From the NCBI GenBank assembly GCA_016463045.1, contig JAEMSB010000117.1, positions 1-9,993 on the forward strand: a stretch of 9,993 bases of DNA, in the 5' to 3' direction. Position 1 is the first letter of the stretch. Every line of letters begins with the position of its first letter. The translations under genes were made by a program, and so were the position numbers. Shown in pieces: positions 1-7,073 of the stretch. The DNA is from Niveispirillum sp. Lineage in GTDB: Bacteria > Pseudomonadota > Alphaproteobacteria > Azospirillales > Azospirillaceae. The notes below the pieces were generated by a model that saw only the letters and a program-made list of their open reading frames with translations, ran no database searches and was not told where the DNA came from.

Positions 1-44
1 GCCGAAGCCTTTGATCCCGACGGGTCGGGATCAAAGGCTTCGGC
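1..44. repeat. Perfect long hairpin at window edge
   Basis: Positions 1-20 are exactly complementary to 25-44, and 21 can also pair with 24, so the stem is 20-21 bp with a 2-4 base loop. No T-run follows on the plus strand. Sequence left of position 1 is not visible, so a minus-strand T-run cannot be excluded. It could be a terminator shared with the gene to the left, or a dispersed palindromic repeat. Confidence 0.8.
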
Positions 45-58
45 GGCATGGGCCGCCG

Positions 59-76
59 CCGCGCCAGTCGGCGCGG
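59..76. repeat. Short GC-rich stem-loop
   Basis: CCGCGCC (59-65) pairs exactly with GGCGCGG (70-76) across a four-base loop. It lies between the edge hairpin and the probable csbD terminator, so three stem-loops follow one another in about 107 bases. It may simply be part of the 3' end structure of csbD. Confidence 0.5.
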
Positions 77-107
77 AAACTAACGGTCAAGAGCCTTGAC
101 CGTTAGT
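74..107 (-). terminator. Probable intrinsic terminator of csbD
   Basis: ACTAACGGTCAA (79-90) is exactly complementary to 96-107, and G91-C95 can extend the stem to 13 bp with a three-base loop. Read on the minus strand, the stem is followed by TTT and then C. It starts 15 bases after the csbD stop codon. The T-run is short, so termination may be partial or helped by the two hairpins beyond it. Confidence 0.6.
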
Positions 108-122
108 ATAGGGGCAGGGGCG

Positions 123-302
123 TCAGCGGGTGGCGTCGCGCACCGCGTCCTTCAGATGGCCTTTCACCTGCTGGGCCTTGCCCTTGGCCTGATCGGCATG
201 GCCTTCCAGCTCCAGGGCCGGATCATCGGTGGCCTTGCCGATCCCCTTCTTTACCGCACCCTTGGCTTCGTTCAACTTGCCCTTAATGGTATCGGTGTTC
301 AT
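123..302 (-). CDS. CsbD/YjbJ-family stress-response protein
   Basis: This 59-residue protein begins MNTDTIKGKLNEAKGAVKKG and continues with a KATDDPALELEGHADQAKGK core. That is the CsbD family pattern: a start like DxIKGxxxxxKGxxKxxxGK, then a DxxLxxEGxxxxxxGKxQ block. Family members are small, hydrophilic, helical proteins of about 55-70 residues, induced by general stress, osmotic shock or stationary phase; their molecular role is unknown. The start is secure: AAGGAG sits six bases before the ATG. The gene stands alone, with a hairpin in its leader, a possible EcfG-type promoter further up and a terminator hairpin just downstream. Expected location is the cytoplasm, since no signal or membrane segment is visible. 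Confidence 0.92.
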   Translation of the reverse strand: MNTDTIKGKLNEAKGAVKKGIGKATDDPALELEGHADQAKGKAQQVKGHLKDAVRDATR

Positions 303-324
303 GGAATTCTCCTTGGATCTTGTT

Positions 325-346
325 GGGCCGCCCGATCAGGCGGCCC
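325..346 (-). promoter_or_regulatory. Stem-loop in the csbD leader
   Basis: GGGCCGCC (325-332) pairs exactly with GGCGGCCC (339-346) around a six-base loop. On the csbD strand it ends about 10 bases before the AAGGAG ribosome binding site. It could protect the message, modulate access to the binding site or be a protein-binding palindrome. No T-run follows, so it does not look like an attenuator. Confidence 0.45.
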
Positions 347-430
347 CGATGCAAACAACAGCGGGGAGGGGGTTTGGTTGCAGGTGGCCCATGAAAGGTC
401 ACAGGCGGGGGCGTTTCGAACGATGTTCAA

Positions 431-455
431 AATGCCATGGCTTTGCCCTTGTTCC
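431..455 (-). promoter_or_regulatory. Candidate EcfG-type stress promoter for csbD
   Basis: On the minus strand GGAAC (455-451) is followed after 16 bases by CATT (434-431). The alphaproteobacterial general-stress sigma factor EcfG recognises GGAAC-N16/17-CGTT, so one base of the -10 half deviates. It would give a leader of about 120 bases carrying the 325-346 stem-loop. CsbD-family genes are often under general stress control. This rests on a short motif and may be chance. Confidence 0.3.
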
Positions 456-536
456 GCCATGGGGGACTGATTTAACAGTAGACAGGCCGTGGTTCGGGGC
501 CTGATCTGTTTGCCGGACCTATATAAGGTGGTTTCG

Positions 537-1355
537 ATGTGCCGTTGGCTGGCCTATGCCGGTATTCCCATCGCGATGGACACGCTGCTGTTCCAGCCCT
601 GCAATTCGCTGATCCGGCAGTCGCTGTCGGCCCAGCGCAGCGTGGCGCCCACCAATGGCGACGGATTCGGGCTGGGCTGGTACGGGGATCTGACCAAGCC
701 TGGGCTTTACCGCGATACGATGCCGGCCTGGTCGGATGCCAATCTGCGCTCGCTGGCCGAACAGATCCGTTCGCCCCTGTTCTTTGCGCATGTGCGGGCA
801 TCGACGGGCACGGCGACCTCGCGGCTGAACTGTCACCCGTTCCGCTATGGCGACTGGCTGTTCATGCATAATGGGCAAATCGGCGGCTGGCCCCTGGTGC
901 GTCAGGATGTGGAGGGCATGATCCGCAAGGACCTCTATCGCCACCGCGAGGGTTCGACCGACAGCGAGGCTTTCTTCTATCTGGCGTTGGGCAATGGCCT
1001 GATGGAAGACCCGGCCAGCGCCTTCGCCCTCACCGTCGCGCAGATCGTGGGCAAGATGCGCGGCGAAGGGGTGACGGAGCCGTTCCGCATGACGGCGGCC
1101 TGTACCGATGGCAAGCGGCTTTATGCGGTACGCTGGTCCTGCGACGGCCGCTCACCCAGCCTGTTCTGGACCCAGGGTCATGTCGATGGCTGCCGTGACG
1201 GGCGCGTCTGTCTGGAGGATGGCACCGACTCCGTCATGGTCCTGTCCGAACCGCTGGACGAGGATGCCAGCCACTGGAACGAGGTGGCCGAGGGGTCCTT
1301 CCTGGTGGCCGAAGGCGGTCGTGTCACCGTCAGTTCCTTCCAACCGCTGGGTTGA
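537..1355 (+). CDS. Class II glutamine amidotransferase, YafJ/EgtC type
   Basis: A 272-residue Ntn-type glutaminase domain standing alone. The start is ATG at 537, not an upstream GTG at 489, because removal of Met must expose the catalytic Cys2 (MCRWLAYAGI); AAGGTGG lies five bases before it. Class II hallmarks, as in GlmS and PurF, are visible: NGDGFGLGWY (40-49), the glutamine-binding Arg in AHVRAST (84-90), the oxyanion-hole pair Asn-Gly in HNGQI (111-115), and GSTDSE (139-144) with the Asp that holds the substrate amine. There is no attached synthase domain, so the acceptor of the released ammonia is unknown. EgtC acts as a gamma-glutamyl hydrolase in ergothioneine synthesis, but no egt genes are present here, so that role is not claimed. 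An exported protein gene follows after 10 bases. Confidence 0.9.
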   Translation: MCRWLAYAGIPIAMDTLLFQPCNSLIRQSLSAQRSVAPTNGDGFGLGWYGDLTKPGLYRDTMPAWSDANLRSLAEQIRSPLFFAHVRASTGTATSRLNCHPFRYGDWLFMHNGQIGGWPLVRQDVEGMIRKDLYRHREGSTDSEAFFYLALGNGLMEDPASAFALTVAQIVGKMRGEGVTEPFRMTAACTDGKRLYAVRWSCDGRSPSLFWTQGHVDGCRDGRVCLEDGTDSVMVLSEPLDEDASHWNEVAEGSFLVAEGGRVTVSSFQPLG

Positions 1356-1365
1356 GGCTTGTACC

Positions 1366-2028
1366 ATGCGCCTGTTCCTGACCACCGCCCTGGTTCTGTC
1401 GCTGGCCGTTCCTGCCGCGTGGAGTGCCGCCGGCACGCATACGGTGCCGTACAAGGAATTTCATGATCAGATGGTGCGGTTCTATGGCCAGGGCCATGAT
1501 CGTCTGGCCCTGCGCCTGTCGGTGCAGCCGGCCAGTGACAAGCAGCCGCTGGATGCCCCCGTCACAATGGTGGTGACGGCGCCGGACGGGCGGGTGGACC
1601 TGCCCGTCGATGCCGACAATGCCGTGGATATCCCGTTCCGCCCCGATTGGGTGCAGGCCGGCGCCACGGTCACCATCAATCAAGCCGCCGCCACCTATAA
1701 TATGAAGGCCCAGATCGGGATGAAGGTGACACCGGGCACGACCCGCATCGCCTATGCCGATGTGAAGGCGGCCTTTGATCAGTTCGACAAGCTGATCGAG
1801 AAAGAGGCGGGGGCGGTGTCGTTCCTGGCCCCATCGGCCAAGACGCTGCGCCTGTTCTGCGGCAAGGACTGCACGGTGACGCTGGAGGGTACCAAGGGAC
1901 CGCGCATGTTGAAGGCCGATGACCGGGGCCGGGTGAATGTGCCCAATGACAAGGGGCTGGTGAAGGAGAACCCGGTGCTGGTGGTCAGCCGGCCTGTGGC
2001 CTATACGGTGCTGACCACAAAAGGGTAG
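1366..2028 (+). CDS. Exported protein of unknown function
   Basis: I do not recognise this 220-residue protein with certainty. It has a classic signal peptide: MR, a hydrophobic stretch at 3-17, and probable cleavage after the AWSAA region near residues 20-22. The mature part is hydrophilic, with alternating beta-type segments, an APDGRVDLP turn (72-80) and a pair of cysteines in CGKDC (165-169) that could form a periplasmic disulfide. A distant DUF2987-like relationship is possible but is only an impression. The ATG at 1366 is favoured because it gives the signal peptide; upstream in-frame codons lie inside the amidotransferase gene. It starts 10 bases after that gene, with TGAGG over the preceding stop, so the two are probably co-transcribed. 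Its stop is six bases from the convergent membrane-protein gene. Confidence 0.7.
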   Translation: MRLFLTTALVLSLAVPAAWSAAGTHTVPYKEFHDQMVRFYGQGHDRLALRLSVQPASDKQPLDAPVTMVVTAPDGRVDLPVDADNAVDIPFRPDWVQAGATVTINQAAATYNMKAQIGMKVTPGTTRIAYADVKAAFDQFDKLIEKEAGAVSFLAPSAKTLRLFCGKDCTVTLEGTKGPRMLKADDRGRVNVPNDKGLVKENPVLVVSRPVAYTVLTTKG

Positions 2029-2034
2029 GGTGGG

Positions 2035-2430
2035 TTACGAAGGCGTTCCCTTCACATAAACCCGCCAGACATAATCCCACGGCACCACGGCGATGACGAT
2101 CACCACCAGGCCGATGGCGAAGATATTGGCGGCCAGGCCCTCGGTGATGGCGTCGTTCTGCCAGGCCGGAAAGGCGACGCGGGCCAGCCAGATCAGTTTC
2201 CAGGCAATCTCCCAGAACATCAGCGGCAGCATGCGCAGCGGGTGGCGCAGGCCCAGCAGGGCCAGGGCCGACATGGCGGCCAGCATGGTGACCATCACCC
2301 CTTCGGTGAAGGACCAGCTTTGGGTCGGATCAATGATCTGGGACCAGTTCAGGTAGCCGGCGCCCAGCGCCATGAGCAGATAAACGGCCCTCAACAGGTA
2401 CAGCCGCCAGGTCGCGATACCGTCCATCAT
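2035..2430 (-). CDS. Four-helix integral membrane protein, unknown function
   Basis: This 131-residue protein is almost entirely hydrophobic, with likely membrane segments near residues 11-28, 44-61, 66-86 and 101-120. Several tryptophans and charged residues (for example FWEIAWKLIW, 72-81) fall in or near the third helix, which may matter for function. I cannot assign a family. It is the last gene of a three-gene minus-strand operon: its ATG directly follows the TGA of the preceding gene with no spacer, which implies translational coupling. A second ATG follows at once, so the start could be one codon later. The stop lies six bases from the stop of a convergent plus-strand gene, and no clear terminator hairpin is visible between them. 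Confidence 0.7.
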   Translation of the reverse strand: MMDGIATWRLYLLRAVYLLMALGAGYLNWSQIIDPTQSWSFTEGVMVTMLAAMSALALLGLRHPLRMLPLMFWEIAWKLIWLARVAFPAWQNDAITEGLAANIFAIGLVVIVIAVVPWDYVWRVYVKGTPS

Positions 2431-2691
2431 TCACTCCACCTGTTTGAGGATTTTTTCGACATTGGCCAGCGTGGTGCGGGCGGCGGTCAGGTCGGCGCGC
2501 AGCGTATTGATGATGCCCGTCTGTTCCTCCAGCGCCGCCACAGCGCGTTCGGCCAGCGCGCGATAGGCACCGTCTTCGGCCATCTTGGCCTTGGCCTGCA
2601 CGGTCTTGCCAATCATCGTCACGGCAACGATCGACACGACCCCCACCACCATCCAGAAAATCGCAAAGAGAAAGGTATCATCCGCCATCAT
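2431..2691 (-). CDS. Small membrane-anchored coiled-coil protein
   Basis: An 86-residue protein with one N-terminal membrane segment (about 6-28, FLFAIFWMVVGVVSIVAVTM) followed by a charged helical tail. Residues 45-85 show the heptad-like spacing of Leu, Ala and Ile expected of a coiled coil (AERAVAALEEQTGIINTL and onward). This suggests a bitopic protein that oligomerises or holds a partner at the membrane. AGGGGA lies close before the ATG, and the start is nine bases after the stop of the regulator gene. The next gene begins directly at its stop. I know no specific function. The small anchor plus polytopic partner could form a membrane complex controlled by the upstream regulator; that is inference from gene order only. 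Confidence 0.65.
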   Translation of the reverse strand: MMADDTFLFAIFWMVVGVVSIVAVTMIGKTVQAKAKMAEDGAYRALAERAVAALEEQTGIINTLRADLTAARTTLANVEKILKQVE

Positions 2692-2700
2692 TATCCCCTG

Positions 2701-3051
2701 TCAGTCCCCTGTGGCGCTGTGCGCCGAAAGCCCCGCCGCCGCCTGACGCAGGCTGTCCGCCGTCAGGTCCAGGTGGAAGGGGGCAAGTTGCAAATAGTTC
2801 AAGGCCTTGCCGTCGTCCGACAGCTCCAGCTGCGATGTCACCAGCCCCGCCTCTTGCAGCTTCTGCACATGCAGATGCAGCAAGGGCCGGCTGATCCCCA
2901 GATCGCGGGCCAGCTGGCTGATATAATGCCGCCCGCCATCCGCCAGCCGCGCCACGATGCGCAGCCGGTGGGGATTGGCCAGCGCCGACAGGGCCGCCAG
3001 GACCTGTTCCCCATCGCATGCCGTTCCGGCTATCTGAAGTTCGTATTTCAT
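2701..3051 (-). CDS. ArsR-like winged-helix transcriptional regulator
   Basis: A 116-residue DNA-binding protein. The ArsR/HTH_20-type core is clear: LSALANPHRLRIVARLADGG (21-40) is the first helix pair, YISQLARDLGISRPLLHLHV (43-62) contains the helix-turn-helix with recognition helix SRPLLHLHVQKL, and residues 72-90 form the wing. The metal-binding ELCVCDL motif of ArsR/SmtB sensors is absent; the only cysteine is Cys12, so the signal is probably not a classical thiolate-bound metal. The ATG at 3051 has no ribosome binding site, and the upstream frame holds no ATG, GTG or TTG back to an in-frame TGA at 3087. It heads a three-gene operon and probably regulates it, perhaps through the CTGACAGG elements described separately. 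Confidence 0.85.
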   Translation of the reverse strand: MKYELQIAGTACDGEQVLAALSALANPHRLRIVARLADGGRHYISQLARDLGISRPLLHLHVQKLQEAGLVTSQLELSDDGKALNYLQLAPFHLDLTADSLRQAAAGLSAHSATGD

Positions 3052-3058
3052 GTGTAAG

Positions 3059-3088
3059 AAAATACTGACAGGTGAAAGGAAGAGTCAA
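3059..3088 (-). promoter_or_regulatory. Promoter of the ArsR-like operon
   Basis: On the minus strand a -35 TTGACT (3088-3083, five of six consensus bases) is separated by 18 bases from a -10 TATTTT (3064-3059, four of six). The predicted start of transcription falls at about 3053-3051, on or next to the ATG of the regulator gene. The message would therefore have almost no leader, in keeping with the missing ribosome binding site. Confidence 0.6.
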
Positions 3089-3137
3089 TAGGTATTTGCA
3101 GTCCGCTGCCTGTCGCGTGCGGTCCGGTCCTGACAGG
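3065..3137. repeat. CTGACAGG elements in the arsR-guaA intergenic region
   Basis: CTGACAGG occurs at 3065-3072, inside the spacer of the regulator promoter, and again at 3130-3137. An inverted CCTGTC lies at 3109-3114, pairing with the second copy. A third CTGACAGG, on the minus strand, lies at 2704-2697 between the first two genes of the operon. These could be binding sites for the ArsR-like protein. The elements are short and the assignment is speculative. Confidence 0.3.
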
Positions 3138-3229
3138 GGGCAGCCTTGCGGAGGTGCCTGTTGTCGGGAAGGGCTTGGTTGGTTAGGTTGCGGCGCATTC
3201 TCCGCCCCTGACCCGCAGGAAAATGCGCC

Positions 3230-4810
<1,581 letters not shown>

Positions 4811-4834
4811 TCCAGGATTTCAGTCAGTAGGTGC

Positions 4835-4871
4835 AAAGGCCTCGCCAGCAACCGGCGGGGCCTTTTCTTTT
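4835..4871 (+). terminator. Rho-independent terminator of guaA
   Basis: AAGGCCTCGCC (4836-4846) pairs with GGCGGGGCCTT (4854-4864) with one G-U pair and a seven-base loop, followed by TTTTCTTTT. It lies 25 bases after the guaA stop. This is the clearest terminator in the window and separates guaA from the muramidase island. Confidence 0.9.
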
Positions 4872-4882
4872 GTGCGCCATGA

Positions 4883-4910
4883 TTGACAGGTGATGATCGG
4901 GGATGATAAG
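4883..4910 (+). promoter_or_regulatory. Candidate promoter of the muramidase gene
   Basis: A perfect -35 TTGACA (4883-4888) is followed after 16 bases by GATAAG (4905-4910, four of six consensus bases). It lies just beyond the guaA terminator. Transcription would start near 4917, so translation must begin downstream of that. This argues against the GTG-ATG codons at 4890-4895 and fits a start between about 4924 and 5005. Confidence 0.5.
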
Positions 4911-5004
4911 AATTTAGGAATAAATACCAATACTGCTAGGCAATACGCCCTTTGGTCTGAAATCAAAGATCGCCGGCAATGGCGGCGACAATCGGCGCCC
5001 CGAT

Positions 5005-5970
5005 GTGGCCAAGGTGCAGGTTCTGCTGAACAAGGCGGGCTTTCACGAGATACCCGAGGCGGAAGGGCCGAACGGATATCACAGCGCCATATTGGACCAG
5101 GATATCCGCCGCTTTCAACGCGCCAACAAGCTGAGGGTCGATGGCGCCCTTTCGCCCGGCGGCGAAACGATCCGCACCCTGGAACGAACCTTGTCGGCAA
5201 GATCAACGGGGGCAGCCCAAGCCGTTGACGTGCCAAGACCGGATGCGGAGCGGAGGGAGGGCGGCGCTACGACAGCAACAGCCTCGCCCCTCTTTCCCCC
5301 GCCCACCGACGGTGCCGCACCTCCTCCGGTACTGCATCCGATTGGTCAAAAGGCACGGTGGATCGCCGATTGGGAAAGCGAAGCACGTTTTGAAACTCTG
5401 GTTAAACCCATCTTCGAAGAAGAGGGCGGATATGTAAATGACCCCGTTGATAAGGGTGGAGAAACCAATTTTGGAATCACTGCAGACACACTAGAAAGTT
5501 ATCAGGCGCGATACGATAGACAATTCGGTCCGAATAATCAGCCTATTTCGCCGAAAGAATTAAAGAAAGAGCATGGAAAGGAGATTTATAGAAATGATTT
5601 CTTCTATGGTCAGCGCCTTCATCAGATCAAAAGTCCGGCCATTGCAACACTTATATTGGATGCCGCCGTTCTGCAAGGGCCGCCACGGTCATGGAGGTTT
5701 ATGCAGGAGGCATTAAATTCAATTGACGGAGAGAATGCACTAGTAGTAGACGGGGTGGGTGGTAGTAAGACAATTGATAAAATCAATAAGCTCCCGCCCC
5801 GCAAAATAGGAGAGCTTATAAAAAACTACACAAACATAAGGAGAAAAAGCGTATATGATACACTCAGTGGTGACCCTAGTCAGAAGCGATTCGAAAAGGG
5901 TTGGATCAGCAGGTTGGATAGAGTCATGGAGAGGGCGCTGGGCTACGCCAATGAGCAGCCGACTGCTTAG
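5005..5970 (+). CDS. Peptidoglycan-binding GH108 muramidase
   Basis: Probable N-acetylmuramidase cleaving the peptidoglycan glycan backbone. From the GTG at 5005 it has 321 residues: a PG_binding_1-like domain (1-62), a Pro/Ala/Thr-rich linker (65-115), a GH108 domain (about 128-225) and a PG_binding_3-like end (about 226-312). The GH108 signature is EEEGGYVNDPVDKGGETNFG (138-157), with probable catalytic Glu140. No signal peptide is visible, as in phage-type lysins and secreted effectors. The frame stays open upstream to 4924, and the extension IAGNGGDNRRPDV reads as the conserved start of the binding domain, so translation may begin at a non-standard codon such as CTG 4933. The catalytic half is about 40-47% GC, with AGA, ATA and TTA codons, against about 60-65% around it, suggesting transfer. 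Its end overlaps the next gene by 20 bases. Confidence 0.85.
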   Translation: MAKVQVLLNKAGFHEIPEAEGPNGYHSAILDQDIRRFQRANKLRVDGALSPGGETIRTLERTLSARSTGAAQAVDVPRPDAERREGGATTATASPLFPPPTDGAAPPPVLHPIGQKARWIADWESEARFETLVKPIFEEEGGYVNDPVDKGGETNFGITADTLESYQARYDRQFGPNNQPISPKELKKEHGKEIYRNDFFYGQRLHQIKSPAIATLILDAAVLQGPPRSWRFMQEALNSIDGENALVVDGVGGSKTIDKINKLPPRKIGELIKNYTNIRRKSVYDTLSGDPSQKRFEKGWISRLDRVMERALGYANEQPTA

Positions 5971-6640
5971 GCCAGCTGCCGTTGCGGTGACCCTTGCATT
6001 ACTGCCAGCGACAGTATCAGCGCGCGACTGTAGCGACTTTGCCATTTACAATGCAAAGAATATACTATCGGGCCTTGTAAAGAATGACGCTGGGCCGCGC
6101 TTATACTTCCAGCGTTCGCCGGCCCCATGTCCCGGCGGGGCGGATTGTAAGGCCACAGCCTATCTGGTGCCAGGTGACCGTGTGTTTCTGGCCGATGAGA
6201 AGGGCCCCTATGTCTGCGCGATGTTTCGCGGCAAGAAGCGTGATACGGCAGGGTGGCTGCCGCGCGCTGAACTGGATATTGATGCCACGCCAGCGCCACC
6301 GGCCCGCCAGGATTGGTTGGGCCGCTGGCGCAGTGCGGAGAACTCGATCCTGGTAGACGCAAAGGAAGGCGGAAGGCTGTTCTTTCGAGGTATCGCCTTT
6401 ACACCTCCCTATTACTTATCGGATTTTGACGTTGAGACCGTGCCGAAGGGCAATCAGGTCACCTATAAGTTCGCTGGATGTACCATCACGCTGCGCTGGC
6501 TGGCGGGTTTCATCCTGGCTAACAACACCCTGGGCTGTACCGGTACCGGCAACAGCTTCTACGGTATCTATACCCGCACCGCCCTGACCACCGATCCGGC
6601 AGATGAAACGCCGGAGGCAGCGGCGGCGGGCAAGCGTTAA
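5951..6640 (+). CDS. Exported cysteine-rich protein, putative muramidase immunity/inhibitor
   Basis: A 229-residue protein with a clear signal peptide: SRLLRPAAVAVTLALLPA, probable cleavage after TVSA (residue 24). The mature part has six cysteines (27, 60, 66, 89, 177, 196), enough for three disulfides, so a periplasmic location is likely. Residues 45-110 look like an SH3b-type domain (AYLVPGDRVFLADEKGPYVC, then GWLPRAEL). After a short Pro/Ala linker, residues 121-229 form a second domain containing FTPPYYLSDFDVETVPKG and LGCTGTGNSF. I know no named family for this second domain. The start at 5951 gives the signal peptide and overlaps the muramidase gene by 20 bases, so the pair should be translationally coupled. 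A cell-wall enzyme followed by a small disulfide-rich periplasmic protein is the arrangement of effector/immunity or lysozyme/inhibitor pairs; that role is inference. Confidence 0.75.
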   Translation: MSSRLLRPAAVAVTLALLPATVSARDCSDFAIYNAKNILSGLVKNDAGPRLYFQRSPAPCPGGADCKATAYLVPGDRVFLADEKGPYVCAMFRGKKRDTAGWLPRAELDIDATPAPPARQDWLGRWRSAENSILVDAKEGGRLFFRGIAFTPPYYLSDFDVETVPKGNQVTYKFAGCTITLRWLAGFILANNTLGCTGTGNSFYGIYTRTALTTDPADETPEAAAAGKR

Positions 6641-6973
6641 GGCGACGATGGTCGCGCGTGGGTAATACCGCTTGCCGACAATTTGATCCTGGTGGAACCG
6701 AAGGCGGGTGATCGGTTGTTCTTCAAGGGGTGGGCCTTCACGCCGCCCTATTCCCTGTCTGATTTTGACCTTGAGACAGTACCGAAGGGCAGCAAGGTTG
6801 TTTACCGGTTCGCTCAGTGCGCCATTACCCTGCGTTGGGTGGATGGTTTGATCGTCGCGAACAAACCGCTTGGCTGTACTGGTGCTGGCAATAGCTTTTC
6901 CGGCATCTATGTCCGCCGTGCCCTGACCACCGATCCGGAGGATGAGCCGCCGGAAATGCGCGATAAGCGCTGA
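6641..6973 (+). pseudogene. Partial in-frame duplicate of the exported protein's C-terminal domain
   Basis: The 110 codons after the TAA at 6638-6640 stay open in the same frame up to TGA 6971-6973. From 6683 they encode a protein aligning with residues 132-229 of the preceding gene: FTPPYSLSDFDLETVPKG, LGCTGAGNSF and ALTTDPEDE match, with about 70% identity over 90 residues by hand count. Similarity begins slightly before the only usable start, TTG at 6683 (ADN against AEN), and that codon has no ribosome binding site. Signal peptide and SH3-like domain are absent. It is therefore probably the remnant of a second full gene, or a domain repeat made visible only by stop-codon readthrough. A functional small cytoplasmic protein from TTG 6683 (96 residues) is less likely but not excluded. 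Retained conservation of the Cys pair and the motif argues for recent or selected duplication. Confidence 0.65.
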
Positions 6974-7073
6974 ACCGGGGTGAACGCAGGCAGCCTTTCA
7001 GCTTGGATTGGCGCTGTGTCCCCGCCTCTGCTAGCGTGACCGCCGGTTGGGTTGAAGCATAGGGCAGGGGGGC

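Noticed and set aside
489..536. Upstream GTG start for the amidotransferase
   Set aside because: It would bury the catalytic cysteine at position 18; Ntn glutaminases need it at position 2.
2029..2053. A terminator between the convergent genes ending at 2028 and 2035
   Set aside because: Only a 5-bp GAAGG/CCTTC pairing inside the minus-strand gene is visible, with no T-run.
3052..3229. A purine-type riboswitch in the guaA leader
   Set aside because: I looked for a conserved purine aptamer and saw none; only the CTGACAGG repeats and the minus-strand promoter are visible.
4890..5228. A start of the muramidase, or a separate gene, at the GTG-ATG codons 4890-4895
   Set aside because: This frame differs from the muramidase frame, gives no recognisable protein and lies upstream of the predicted transcription start near 4917.
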